Part shown: in pieces, positions 1 through 9,486 of the stretch
Numbering within the stretch: the stretch's first letter is position 1
Layout: each line of letters starts with the position of its first letter
From: Bacteroidota bacterium
GTDB taxonomy: Bacteria; Bacteroidota; Ignavibacteria; Palsa-1295
Reading direction: 5' to 3'
NCBI GenBank assembly: GCA_025363505.1
Contig: JANYDV010000019.1
Location: 1 to 39,746 of the forward strand
Length of the DNA stretch: 39,746 bases
Made by a program: the position numbers and the translations under genes
Notes under the pieces: generated by a model
What the model saw: only the letters and a program-made list of their open reading frames with translations
Databases searched by the model: none
Told to the model about the DNA's origin: nothing

Positions 1-1409
1 GACGCATTATCACTAATATCATCATTTACAGTAGCTAAATTATTTGCAAATAATGCACCAGAATTAGATATGCGTACTTTTTCATTTGTTGTATTACCTT
101 TTGCATTTGCTGCATTAACCATAATACGAAGTGTACCATTAAAATTACCAAAATCACCGGATTGCAAGTAGCAAGAACGCCATTCATTTGAATTTATGGC
201 TGCTGCTGGATCACTTGCGAACTCAAGTCGTGCAGGTTTAAAAGTACCACTTACACTTGACTGAATTCTTACCGTTGCCGGTTTAAAGCTACCCAGTCCT
301 AATACGGGTGTTGCGTTTACATGGAGAATTGATTTTGGCATAGTAGTCCCAATTCCAACGAAACCGTAATCATTGTTATCTCCAGCTATATTTTCTCCAG
401 CAATTATAGTCATAAGTATATTCCACGAATTATCATTGAAAAGTCCATTTGTATCACCATTTGGGTTTGTACAAGAACTAGTTGAATGACCAGCACCACT
501 AAAAGTAAATCCAAAGCATGGGTTACTTGAACCTGCTGAATATGTGGGAGTATTAGTAGTCATTGCAAATCGTAGTGCCCCACAACAACCATCTTGGAAC
601 TGGTAGGAATTATTTGCTTGACTAAATGCTCGTTCAGAAATAAATGCATTATGTAAAAATTCTGTTTGATAATCTTGACACACAGTAATTCCCCCAGAAT
701 AATTTTTATCCTGAAGCCACCCACCAGCTCCAGCCTGTGTTCCTATTCCAATTTTTTCAGTAGATGATGAAACATTTGATCGAGTGAGGCGCATATCGCC
801 ACCTGTAACATTAAATCTTGTAATAGGAGTGACCGTACCTATTCCTACATTTCCATTCGGAAGCATTGCACCAATATCCCGAGTCATTGTTGCATCACAA
901 CAATCCTCATGTCTAAAAACGAATTTTTCATCCGAGTTGTCACCCCAAACAAGATACGCATCATTAGCGTCCGTACTCCCGAGGTTTTTCATACCTAAAA
1001 ATACGGCATCAGTACTTTGACTAACTTTCAAACCATAGTAATTTGCATTATTAGGTTGCCATGATGGTGAAAGATTCGGTTTCCCGATTAACGACCATGT
1101 CGATCCTAAATCAGTGGCCCCGAATGTTCCGCTTTCTACCTGTCCAATCCTTCCTCCGGATACAATAAACAAATCATTTGGGGTTGAAGTCCCTACCCCA
1201 ACATTACCAGACGGGTCAATTCTCATACGTTCGACATTTGAAGTAATTAGTGGGAGAGGCAATGAATTTGTTGTCCCGAGAACATCACCAGATGATGAAG
1301 CATTGCCGGTTGTTAGCCATTGTGAATATGCTGCCTTAGAATGAATAGAAACTAAAACACATATAAAAAATACGAAGTGTATCCTAAAAATGACAGAATC
1401 TTTACGCAT
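1..1409 (-). CDS. Secreted/surface protein with tail-fibre-like 'GNVGIGT.TP...L.V' repeats (partial, C-terminus beyond left edge)
   Basis: Own translation of the minus strand from ATG at 1409: MRKDSVIFRIHFVFFICVLVSIHSKAAYSQWLTTGNASSSGDVLG...RMRIDPSGNVGVGTSTPNDLFIV...MLPNGNVGIGTVTPITRFNVTGGDMRL...YGFVGIGTTMPKSILHVNATP...EKVRISNSGALFANNLATVNDDISDNA. Open to position 1; signal-peptide-like N-terminus; absent from the ORF track because it has no stop in the window. Confidence 0.85.
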   Translation of the reverse strand, partial: MRKDSVIFRIHFVFFICVLVSIHSKAAYSQWLTTGNASSSGDVLGTTNSLPLPLITSNVERMRIDPSGNVGVGTSTPNDLFIVSGGRIGQVESGTFGATDLGSTWSLIGKPNLSPSWQPNNANYYGLKVSQSTDAVFLGMKNLGSTDANDAYLVWGDNSDEKFVFRHEDCCDATMTRDIGAMLPNGNVGIGTVTPITRFNVTGGDMRLTRSNVSSSTEKIGIGTQAGAGGWLQDKNYSGGITVCQDYQTEFLHNAFISERAFSQANNSYQFQDGCCGALRFAMTTNTPTYSAGSSNPCFGFTFSGAGHSTSSCTNPNGDTNGLFNDNSWNILMTIIAGENIAGDNNDYGFVGIGTTMPKSILHVNATPVLGLGSFKPATVRIQSSVSGTFKPARLEFASDPAAAINSNEWRSCYLQSGDFGNFNGTLRIMVNAANAKGNTTNEKVRISNSGALFANNLATVNDDISDNA

Positions 1410-1630
1410 AATATTCTCCTTTGAGGGAATGAATAATTTGTTTCTGTCCAAACTATTTGAACAGGTGGATTTCTATTCCAACTTCGCAAATGAGATTTGA
1501 TGTATGCTAAAAATTGTCTACTTTATCTCTTAGCTATAATGTTGACAAATGCGATTGTAAATATAAACCTTAATTAGGAATGTATTTCCTCAGCCAAAAT
1601 CCGACATCGGTTTTAAAATAATTGAATTTT

Positions 1631-2130
1631 TTAATTAGAGGCTACCCCACACCCCCGTTTTTTCGCTATTTTCATCAATTTTGTCATAGCACGTTGGTAT
1701 CTTTTCTCGATTGCTTTAGGGTTTTTCCCGCTTTGATAGGCAATTTCTATAAGTGTATATCCCTCAATCTGATTTTTCCAAATAATATCTTTTCTACTTC
1801 TGAAATCTCTTTTAGTAAAATTTGTAGTGTTTCGTACACAACAAGTTGTTCCGCATCATTATCTACTGAAGCAAAATCAACTCCATTTTCTTGAAGCATA
1901 TCGAGTGACCTTTTCCTTCGTTCTTTTTTTGATCTATTAAGCCAAAGATATTCCATGGTTTGGATAAACCAACTTCGTAAAGCAGGTTCTTCTATTTTTT
2001 CAAGTTCATCTAATTTTCCTAAGTAGATCATTGTTGCATCTTGCAGAAGATCATTTACTTGATCATTGCTAATGCTGGGGTGCTTCCTGCTAAACCAAAG
2101 CCTTGCATTTTGAATAAGTTTTTGTTTCAT
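1631..2130 (-). CDS. ECF-type RNA polymerase sigma factor, region 4 in the -1 frame (frameshift near 1773-1777)
   Basis: ORF 1747-2130 has region 2-like text (LLQDATMIYLGKLDELEKIEEPALRSWFIQTMEYLWLNRSKKERRKRS). The -1 frame continues as KNQIEGYTLIEIAYQSGKNPKAIEKRYQRAMTKLMKIAKKRGCGVASN*, a region-4 helix-turn-helix-like segment, to a stop at 1631-1633. Confidence 0.75.
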
Positions 2131-2207
2131 AGGAATTTGAATCGGACTAAGTATATAAGTAAAAAACCCCTGAAAATCTATTTTGTTACATTAAATTGAT
2201 AAAAAAA

Positions 2208-3440
2208 ATGAAAAAGTTTAGATTTTTTTTTACTTCACTCACTTTAACACTATTATTTACAACAAGTTATGGGTCAATTAAAACTGGTCTCGATGTTATC
2301 TCAACATCAAAGACTTCGGTCTTGATGTCGAAACGAATAGGGTTAATTTGTAATCAGACTTCACGGACGCACGATGGGAAGTTTGGTCCGGATGTGTGTC
2401 TGAGAAAAAAGTTGAAATTGGTTGGATTGTTTTCACCCGAGCACGGATTTTCGGGCGTACGCAAAGCAGGTGCAACGAGCGATACGGCAACCACCTATAA
2501 TAACATTCCCATCTATTCGCTCTATGGCACCACGCGCAAGCCGACAAAGAAAATGCTGCGCGGAATTGATATCTTGGTCTTTGATATTCAAGACATTGGT
2601 GTCAGACCATATACATATCTTTCAACAATGATACTGGCAATGGAGGCTGCTGCGGAGGCGAAGATTGAGTTTGTGGTGCTCGATCGCCCCAATCCGCTCG
2701 GTGGCGAGCGCATCGAAGGAAATATACTTGATACGACGCTTCGATCATTCGTCGGGCAAGTTGCTATCCCCTATATTCACGGAATGACACTCGGTGAAAT
2801 TGCAAAGATGGCAGTGGGTGAGCGTTGGTTCAAGTCCGCAGCGAAGCTCAAGCTGACAGTGATTGCAATGACTGATTGGAAACGCACAATGACATGGCAT
2901 GAAACCGGACTCGATTGGACACCACCCAGCCCAAACATTCCGACATTTGAAAGTGCAGTAGGTGCGGCAATGTTTGGCGCCATTGGCGAACTTGGTGTGC
3001 TATCGGTTGGCATTGGTTCGGACACACCATTTCTCCGCCTCGGCTCACGACTTGTTTCGAGAGAGATGCTTTTTGATGCAACAAAAAAATCACTCTCTGC
3101 CGAGTTATCGGTTCGTGCAGAAGATTATACTGTACCTTATGCCGACTCACAAAAAACTTACCACGGTGTTGCACTCACACTTCCAAAAGATATTAATACA
3201 GTTAAATCACTATACCAAGCGCAATTCAAAATATTCTCTGCACTACTCAAGGATACAAATTTTTCCAAATCGTATACGGCGGTAGTGTTTTCATCGAAAC
3301 GGATGTTTGAAAAGGTTACCGGGACGACCGCTCTCTTAAAAGCCTTCCAAACCGCTTCCACCCCTGACTCCGTAATAGCATTATGGAAACAGGATGAATC
3401 TCGTTTTCGTACACTTCGCAAAAAATATTTATTGTATTAA
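2208..3440 (+). CDS. DUF1343 family protein (NamZ-like exo-beta-N-acetylmuramidase), exported
   Basis: RIGLICNQTSRT, LVGLFSPEHGFSG, IPIYSLYG, VFDIQDIGVRPYTYLSTM, VLDRPNPLGG motifs; N-terminal signal sequence. ATG at 2208 preferred over the TTG at 2196 used by the ORF track. Confidence 0.85.
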   Translation: MKKFRFFFTSLTLTLLFTTSYGSIKTGLDVISTSKTSVLMSKRIGLICNQTSRTHDGKFGPDVCLRKKLKLVGLFSPEHGFSGVRKAGATSDTATTYNNIPIYSLYGTTRKPTKKMLRGIDILVFDIQDIGVRPYTYLSTMILAMEAAAEAKIEFVVLDRPNPLGGERIEGNILDTTLRSFVGQVAIPYIHGMTLGEIAKMAVGERWFKSAAKLKLTVIAMTDWKRTMTWHETGLDWTPPSPNIPTFESAVGAAMFGAIGELGVLSVGIGSDTPFLRLGSRLVSREMLFDATKKSLSAELSVRAEDYTVPYADSQKTYHGVALTLPKDINTVKSLYQAQFKIFSALLKDTNFSKSYTAVVFSSKRMFEKVTGTTALLKAFQTASTPDSVIALWKQDESRFRTLRKKYLLY

Positions 3441-3820
3441 TGGCAAATTCGTTTACCTATCATCCGGGCGTTTGTAATATTGATCAGCGCGGAGTTGCGA
3501 TCCGTCGCAAACTTGCATACGCGACGATCATCGGCGGCATTGTTACCTATATAGTATGCTCATATTTCGGTGTTGCTCCGATCTTCAGAGCTATTACTGA
3601 GGCTGGGTTCGGATTCGCTACTGCCCTAAATCTTTTTCAAGCAAAAGAACAATTTTGTGTAATCAATGCTTCGATGAGAACCACAGAAATGGATTTAGTA
3701 AAAACGAAAATTGTTGACGATCTCTATAAAACATTAGACCTAAAAAAACGAAATGCCATGCTGTTGAAAGCAATGGCATTTGCAATAATTATCGGGACAG
3801 TTGCGTATTTACTGCCGTAG
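3440..3820 (+). CDS. Hypothetical membrane protein (two predicted TM segments)
   Basis: 126-aa ORF overlapping the end of the upstream gene; hydrophobic segments YATIIGGIVTYIVCSYFGVAPIF and AMAFAIIIGTVAYLL. Confidence 0.55.
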   Translation: MANSFTYHPGVCNIDQRGVAIRRKLAYATIIGGIVTYIVCSYFGVAPIFRAITEAGFGFATALNLFQAKEQFCVINASMRTTEMDLVKTKIVDDLYKTLDLKKRNAMLLKAMAFAIIIGTVAYLLP

Positions 3821-3823
3821 CGA

Positions 3824-3922
3824 TTATTTCGCGAGCTTCTTCTTTTCTGCCCACACGTCCTTGAAGCAGACATATACGATGCCTACCATTGACAGCACCA
3901 TCACTAAAAAGAATATTACCAT
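3824..3922 (-). CDS. Small single-TM protein (32 aa)
   Basis: Own translation: MVIFFLVMVLSMVGIVYVCFKDVWAEKKKLAK*; hydrophobic helix followed by a charged tail; shorter than the ORF-track cutoff. Confidence 0.4.
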   Translation of the reverse strand: MVIFFLVMVLSMVGIVYVCFKDVWAEKKKLAK

Positions 3923-3985
3923 AGTCGTAATGTAATGTTAATCATCCCAATAAACCGCAAAAGATGAGCATTAGTTTTCGTCTGG

Positions 3986-4471
3986 TTATTCTGCTTTTGG
4001 CTTTATCGGGATCCAAAGCTCTTCTTCCGATTCGGGGTCATCGTTCTTGTATTTTTCTCCGAGAATATCAAAGTGGGGTCGGGCGTCGAGTTCGTAGCTT
4101 GAGTTAGGCAGCCATTCGGTATGGATGTATTGGTAGCTTGATCCGGCGGCACTTGCGGCTCCTTTGTAATCAAAAACAACATAGAGACCGCCGACCAATA
4201 TGAAGCTTTCCATTTCGGTCGGAATTGTACCAAAATCGGTTACTTCAATAGCCGCCCATTTTTCGAACTCGGTCTTTGGGTTGAAATTACGAAAGAACAT
4301 CGGCGGATAGATTTGCACCGAGTACAAATCAGTACCGATATTATTTTGAATCTCCTTTCGACGAGGCATAAACCCACGCCAAAGATCGCGCGTAAGATTG
4401 TTCGAAAAAGACATCACCATTCTTTTCCCGATCAACTTTTTTTCAGGGAGAGTTTCGATTCGTGAATGCAT
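3986..4471 (-). CDS. GyrI-like small-molecule/effector-binding domain protein
   Basis: 161 aa from internal ATG at 4471: MHSRIETLPEKKLIGKRMVMSF...LWRGFMPRRKEI...YSVQIYPP...KWAAIEVTDFGTIPTEMESFILVGGLYVVFDYKG...YIHTEWLPNSSYELDARPHFDIL...EELWIPIKPK. The upstream extension in the ORF track overlaps the next gene. Confidence 0.75.
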   Translation of the reverse strand: MHSRIETLPEKKLIGKRMVMSFSNNLTRDLWRGFMPRRKEIQNNIGTDLYSVQIYPPMFFRNFNPKTEFEKWAAIEVTDFGTIPTEMESFILVGGLYVVFDYKGAASAAGSSYQYIHTEWLPNSSYELDARPHFDILGEKYKNDDPESEEELWIPIKPKAE

Positions 4472-4488
4472 ACTACTGTAAGATTTTC

Positions 4489-4707
4489 TTATCTTCGAAA
4501 AAATGCACCGCCGAAGAACGAGGCGGCAAAGAAACAGGCGACGGCGATGATGCGATATGCCCACATCCAAAATGTTACCGAGGCGCCTTTATCGCCGAGG
4601 AATGCGGCGTGGTCGCGCATATAAGTACTCTCGATATAGGCGAAGATCGAGCCACAGAGGAAAATCAGGATCAGTGCAAGTCTTGGTAACATTTGCTTCG
4701 GTCTCAT
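4489..4707 (-). CDS. Small hypothetical membrane protein
   Basis: 72 aa, TM-like segments LALILIFLCGSIFAYI and WAYRIIAVACFFAASFFGGAFF; lies between photolyase and GyrI-like gene on the same strand. Confidence 0.5.
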   Translation of the reverse strand: MRPKQMLPRLALILIFLCGSIFAYIESTYMRDHAAFLGDKGASVTFWMWAYRIIAVACFFAASFFGGAFFRR

Positions 4708-4715
4708 TACGTGTT

Positions 4716-6150
4716 TTACAAGCGTTCTTTCAACGCTTCAAACATTGCTTTTGCCTTATCTCGTTGCACATAATGATCGACTATCGGAAACGGGTAGTCT
4801 TCGCCCAAAACACAACTATAGTTTGCTTGGTCGAGCGGGGTCATCAGATGAGGTTCGTGAAGAAATTTGATCGGCAGATTTTTTAGCTCAGGTACATATC
4901 GTTTAATGTATTCTCTATCGGGGTCGAAGCGTTTTGCTTGCAGATATGGATTAAAAATTCGGTAATATGGTTGTGCGTCGGTGCCGGTCGAAGCCGACCA
5001 TTGCCAGCCGCCGTTGTTTTGTGCAATATCGCCATCGGTAAGCCAGCGCATAAAATGTAATTCGCCTTCTTGCCAACTAATCAGCAAGTCTTTGGTCAGA
5101 AAACTTGCGACGATCATCCGTGCACGGTTATGCATCCAACCTGTTTCGATCAGTTCACGCATCGCCGCATCAATAATCGGCACACCCGTCTTACCTGATT
5201 TCCATGCTTCAAGAAAAATATCGTTTTGCTGCCACCGAATCCCATCATATTTTTTCTGAAATGCAGAGTATTCGACTTCTGGAAACGACATTAAAATATT
5301 ATAGTAGAACTCGCGCCAAAGCAATTCACTAAGGTAGGTGTTAGCGCCTTCGGAATAATCTACATCTTGCGAAAGCAATAATGCCTCACGGGCAAGTTTG
5401 CGAATCGAAATCGTCCCGAATCTTAAGTGTGGAGAGAGCTTTGAAGTGCCGCCACTCAAAGCAAGACCATCACGGTTGGCTTTGTAGTTTTTTATTCCCA
5501 ATTCTTTAAAGCTACCCCAGCTTTTTTGTGCTTCGATGCTTCCACCAATTTGCATTCTCTTCGGAGAATGTTGATTGTTCGAACGATGAAAGATCAGGCA
5601 GTGTATGGGTTTCAAGGGAGGCAATATTTTTTGTCGGCTTCAAATTGTTTGGACAGATCGTTTCGGCAGACTCGGCGGCAATTCTTTCCCAGACTGATTT
5701 TTTGAATGGCGTAAAAACAGTATACGGTTTCCCTTCTTTTGTTTTTACTTCGCCGCTATCGAAGAGCACGTTCTCTTTTATTTCAACGAATGCCACACCA
5801 AGCTCAGCAAGTATTTTTTTGCAATCGCGGTCGCGTTTGATTTCATGCGATTCATAATTACGGTCGATATACACTTCCGTTGCGCCAGTTTCTTTGATGA
5901 GCTTTGTAAGTTCATCGTTGACATTCCCATTACGAATGACCAGACGCGAACCAGCTTTCTCGAAGGCAGTGATTAACTCAGCGACCGATTCACTGATAAA
6001 CCCAAGTTGATTCGGAGATTGATTTGCACTAAGCACACTATCCCACAAATACAATGGTACGACTTGTTCGGACTCGTGTACTGCACGAGCGAGAACGTTG
6101 TTATCATCAAGACGAAGATTGCGACGGAGCCAAACGATAGATATACTCAT
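4716..6150 (-). pseudogene. phr: Deoxyribodipyrimidine photo-lyase (cryptochrome/photolyase family), interrupted by a one-nucleotide frame change
   Basis: ORF 5512-6150: MSISIVWLRRNLRLDDNNVLARA...PLYLWD...TKEGKPYTVFTPFKKSVW. ORF 4716-5624: SGGTSKLSPHLRFGTISIRKL...WREFYYNIL...GKTGVPIIDAAMRELIETGWMHNRARMIVASFLTKDLLISWQEGE...DGDIAQNNGGWQWSASTGTDAQPYYRIFNP. The two halves are adjacent in different frames. Confidence 0.85.
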
Positions 6151-6161
6151 AGAAAATAAAA

Positions 6162-6192
6162 AATCGCAAACGGTGAACCACCGTTTGCGATT
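6162..6192 (-). terminator. Intrinsic terminator after the 6213-7034 gene
   Basis: 14-nt perfect inverted repeat AATCGCAAACGGTG / CACCGTTTGCGATT with 3-nt loop, followed on the minus strand by TTTTTATTTTCT. Confidence 0.8.
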
Positions 6193-6212
6193 ACAGTGAA
6201 CTTCTATGGTAG

Positions 6213-7034
6213 TTAACGCGAAATGATCTTCAACGGATTGCCTGACGGTATGCCATTGATAAATAATCGGACAAAAAATAAGCCGTGATCATTCGTCATA
6301 AACTCGAATGAATGTAAGCCTTCATTTTGATAGCCAAGATCGGCGCGTCCGTGCTCAATGCCATTTACATCAACGATCAATAATTCAATATTTCCGCTCT
6401 GCATTAGCGAATAATCAATTATTGTCTTCCCCTCGAACGGATTGGGATAGTTTAGTCTGATGCCGGAGCGTTGTACACTTATTTGGTTTTGAGTGACACC
6501 GGTAATATCAAATGTATCCTCGACGAGTGCAACGGCATCGATCGAATAACTTTTTGCACCGTTCGAAGTGCCAAGCCCCGGAAGACTAAATTCCATATAG
6601 GAAAATTGACTGTCGGGTACTTGATAAATATTTATACCATCTTGTAAATAAAAAGGAGTTAATTCGGTTGAATATTCCAAAGCGCCGAATTGGTCAGTTT
6701 TATAGAGTGTCATTTGTCCGGCAGAGCTATCGACTTCTTTGTCCTTTCTTCCCCAAATGACAATTTTTGATTTTGGTAAGATCGGGATGAGGATCGGCTT
6801 TGCAATAATCCCGTTATGGCGCCGAAATGCAAGATCAAACAGCGGTGCGTTGCCACTGATAACAGCAAACTTATTGTCCGGCTTCCCGAGTGCATTTTCA
6901 GGCGAGCTTACACCGGAAACACCTTGTGCATAGATCGAATCTGCAAAGACCGAGTCGATCTTTAGGCTTGTTGCTGATGCAACTGAGCAACACATACTGA
7001 CGAACAGAAATGCAAAAATGTATAAACTTTTCAT
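6213..7034 (-). CDS. Secreted protein with T9SS type A-like C-terminal sorting domain
   Basis: Signal peptide MKSLYIFAFLFVSMCCSVASA; C-terminal RLNYPNPFEGKTIIDYSLMQSGNIELLIVDVNGIE...FVRLFINGIPSGNPLKIISR. Confidence 0.7.
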   Translation of the reverse strand: MKSLYIFAFLFVSMCCSVASATSLKIDSVFADSIYAQGVSGVSSPENALGKPDNKFAVISGNAPLFDLAFRRHNGIIAKPILIPILPKSKIVIWGRKDKEVDSSAGQMTLYKTDQFGALEYSTELTPFYLQDGINIYQVPDSQFSYMEFSLPGLGTSNGAKSYSIDAVALVEDTFDITGVTQNQISVQRSGIRLNYPNPFEGKTIIDYSLMQSGNIELLIVDVNGIEHGRADLGYQNEGLHSFEFMTNDHGLFFVRLFINGIPSGNPLKIISR

Positions 7035-7084
7035 AGGATTACGATTTTAGTAGTTATTGAATAACTTCACTCCTTTCCCAAAAG

Positions 7085-7597
7085 TTACAACACACCTGCG
7101 AGAATATTCTTAAAAATCTGTGAAAGTTGGCTATGTTGGCTTTGCATATCCTCGGAGACCATTTTAATATCAGCAATGGTGGGCATAAAATTGGTATCAC
7201 CATTCCAACGTGGGACGATATGCCAATGCAAATGATCTTCGATACCGGCTCCGGCGGAGCGACCGATATTCATTCCGATATTGTATCCGTGAGGTGTCGA
7301 AAGTGTCTGCAATGCTTGTTGGCTTACTTGCAGAAGATTAGTGCATTCAGCAAGCTCGGAAATACTCAGGGATGAAAAATTTGCTGTATGACGGTTAGGG
7401 ACAATCATCAAATGTCCGCTATTATACGGATACAAATTCATTATAACGAATGCTTCTGTTGAGCGATGGATCACAAGACGTTCTTCATCATTGGAGCCGG
7501 CAAGAGCCGAGCAAAAGATACAGCTGTTTTCGGTCTCGGACTTTCCTTTGAACGTGTCAATGTATTTGCTTCTCCAAGGTGAGTAGAGGCGTTCCAT
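7085..7597 (-). CDS. HIT family hydrolase
   Basis: MERLYSPWRSKYI...CIFC...RSTEAFVIMNLYPYNSGHLMIVPNRH...GYNIGMNIGRSAGAGIEDHLHWHIVPRW; HxHxH triad in HLHWH. Confidence 0.9.
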   Translation of the reverse strand: MERLYSPWRSKYIDTFKGKSETENSCIFCSALAGSNDEERLVIHRSTEAFVIMNLYPYNSGHLMIVPNRHTANFSSLSISELAECTNLLQVSQQALQTLSTPHGYNIGMNIGRSAGAGIEDHLHWHIVPRWNGDTNFMPTIADIKMVSEDMQSQHSQLSQIFKNILAGVL

Positions 7598-7603
7598 TTC
7601 GAT

Positions 7604-8581
7604 TTATACTTTGTTTGCTGCCGCTTTGCGTTTAGCAAAGAATCGTGTGAATGTTTCGCTGCCGAAGAGCCCTTGCGGACGGGCAATCATTAACACGATC
7701 AGCATCAGCGAATAGATGATCATTCGATATTCCGAGAACTCACGGAGTGCTTCGGGCATAATAGTAAGTAATATCGCCGCAAGAATGACACCGTAGGTAG
7801 ATCCCATTCCACCGAGGATCACCATCACAACGATCTCGATTGACTTCAGGAATGTAAAATTGTCGGGCGTGATGTATTGAATAAAATGTGCGAATAATCC
7901 ACCGCCGATTCCGGCAAAAAAAGAACCGATCACGAAGGCACGAACTTTGAAACGCGTTGTATGCACCCCCATTGCTTCGGCGGCGACTTCGTCATCGCGT
8001 ACCGCAAGAAAGCCGCGACCGTAGGTCGAGTTGATCAAATTCTCGACAAAATAAATTGCAACCAGCGCAATGCCGAACACCCACAAGAACGAAGAAAGCT
8101 GTGGCACTGCAAAACCGCGTGCACCACCGACGTAGGATATACCGTCGATCTTAAAATCTACGTTCTGAATGATGACGCGGATAATCTCATTAAAGCCGAG
8201 TGTAACAATTGCAAGATAATCGCCTTTGAGACGTAAACTGGGTATGCCGACGGCGAGTCCTGTTAATGCGGCGGCAAGACCACCGACTAATAACGCAATT
8301 GCCATCACGGGTACACCGCCCATCACCTCCGTGCCTAAGCCGTGTGTCGTAAGAAAAGTGGAAGCGATAGCCGAGACATACGCCCCGACGCCCATAAATC
8401 CCGCATGACCAAGTGAGAACTGACCGGTGAAACCGTTGATCAGATTCAGGCTCGTTGCCATCGTGATGTTGATGCCAATAAAAATAATGACCGTGTAATA
8501 ATACGGATCAATTTTACCGGTTACTAGCGAAAGCCCGATGAGACCGGCGAAGATCAATGCGAATATGAGTTGTGGTCGCAT
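7604..8581 (-). CDS. livM: Branched-chain amino acid ABC transporter permease, LivM type
   Basis: NLINGFTGQFSLGHAGFMGVGAYVSA, SLRLKGDYLAIVTLGFNEIIRV, GRGFLAVRDDEVAAEAMGV, VVMVILGGMGSTYGVILAAILL. Confidence 0.9.
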   Translation of the reverse strand: MRPQLIFALIFAGLIGLSLVTGKIDPYYYTVIIFIGINITMATSLNLINGFTGQFSLGHAGFMGVGAYVSAIASTFLTTHGLGTEVMGGVPVMAIALLVGGLAAALTGLAVGIPSLRLKGDYLAIVTLGFNEIIRVIIQNVDFKIDGISYVGGARGFAVPQLSSFLWVFGIALVAIYFVENLINSTYGRGFLAVRDDEVAAEAMGVHTTRFKVRAFVIGSFFAGIGGGLFAHFIQYITPDNFTFLKSIEIVVMVILGGMGSTYGVILAAILLTIMPEALREFSEYRMIIYSLMLIVLMIARPQGLFGSETFTRFFAKRKAAANKV

Positions 8582-9486
8582 TATACTTTTTCCACTTCGT
8601 TCTTGCCCAGAATACCGCTCGGTTTGAATATTAAGATGCCGATCAAAATCGCAAAGACGATCGCATCACGATAGGTCGAAAGAAAGGTACCTCCGATAAA
8701 CGACTCAACAATACCGATGATCATTCCACCAAGTGCCGCACCGGTAATATTTCCGATACCACCCAGCACAGCCGCTACGAATGCCTTGAGTCCGGGTAAG
8801 ATACCCATCAATGGGTCAATGCTTGGATATTGTGCTGCATAAAGCACTCCGCCGGCAGCCGCAAGCGCAGAGCCTGTCATAAACGTAAACGTAATCACTT
8901 TTGAGATATTAATACCCATCAAGCTGGCGGCTTGTTGGTTGAAACTGACCGCGCGCATTGCAGTGCCGATTTTTGTTTTCATGACGATCACTCGAAGCGC
9001 AAGCATCAATGTAAAGGAAGTGATGATCACGACAGCACCAACAACATCGATCGTTACGGCTTTTGATTTAATGAGTGCATGGTTCGAGATGATCTCAGGG
9101 AATCCACGGGGTGTAGCACCGAAGAGTAATTGTGAAAGATACTCCAAAAAAAGCGAGACTCCGATAGCAGTAATAAGTACGGTAAGCTTGGGGCGTTTGC
9201 GAAGTGGTCGGTAGGCGAGGTACTCAATCAAGGCACCAAGCAAGGCACAGATAGTCATTGACGCAACAAACACAACGATGACAGCACCAATACTACCGGT
9301 CGGCAAAATGTGCGAGACAGCATTAGCCACAAAATAACCGGAGAAAGCACCGATCATAAAAATATCACCATGAGCGAAATTAATGAATCGGAGTACACCA
9401 TAAATCATCGTATAGCCAAGCGCTATCAACGCGTAGATCGCGCCAAGCGAAATGCCATTTACCAGCTGCTGGAGTATTTCTCCCAT
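8581..9486 (-). CDS. livH: Branched-chain amino acid ABC transporter permease, LivH type
   Basis: QQLVNGISLGAIYALIALGYTMIYGVLRFINFAHGDIFMIGAF; GLKAFVAAVLGGIGNITGAALGGMIIGIVES. Confidence 0.9.
   Translation of the reverse strand: MGEILQQLVNGISLGAIYALIALGYTMIYGVLRFINFAHGDIFMIGAFSGYFVANAVSHILPTGSIGAVIVVFVASMTICALLGALIEYLAYRPLRKRPKLTVLITAIGVSLFLEYLSQLLFGATPRGFPEIISNHALIKSKAVTIDVVGAVVIITSFTLMLALRVIVMKTKIGTAMRAVSFNQQAASLMGINISKVITFTFMTGSALAAAGGVLYAAQYPSIDPLMGILPGLKAFVAAVLGGIGNITGAALGGMIIGIVESFIGGTFLSTYRDAIVFAILIGILIFKPSGILGKNEVEKV

Noticed and set aside
784-1344. Plus-strand ORFs at 784-1020 and 1114-1344
   Set aside because: Antisense to the continuous minus-strand secreted protein at 1-1409.
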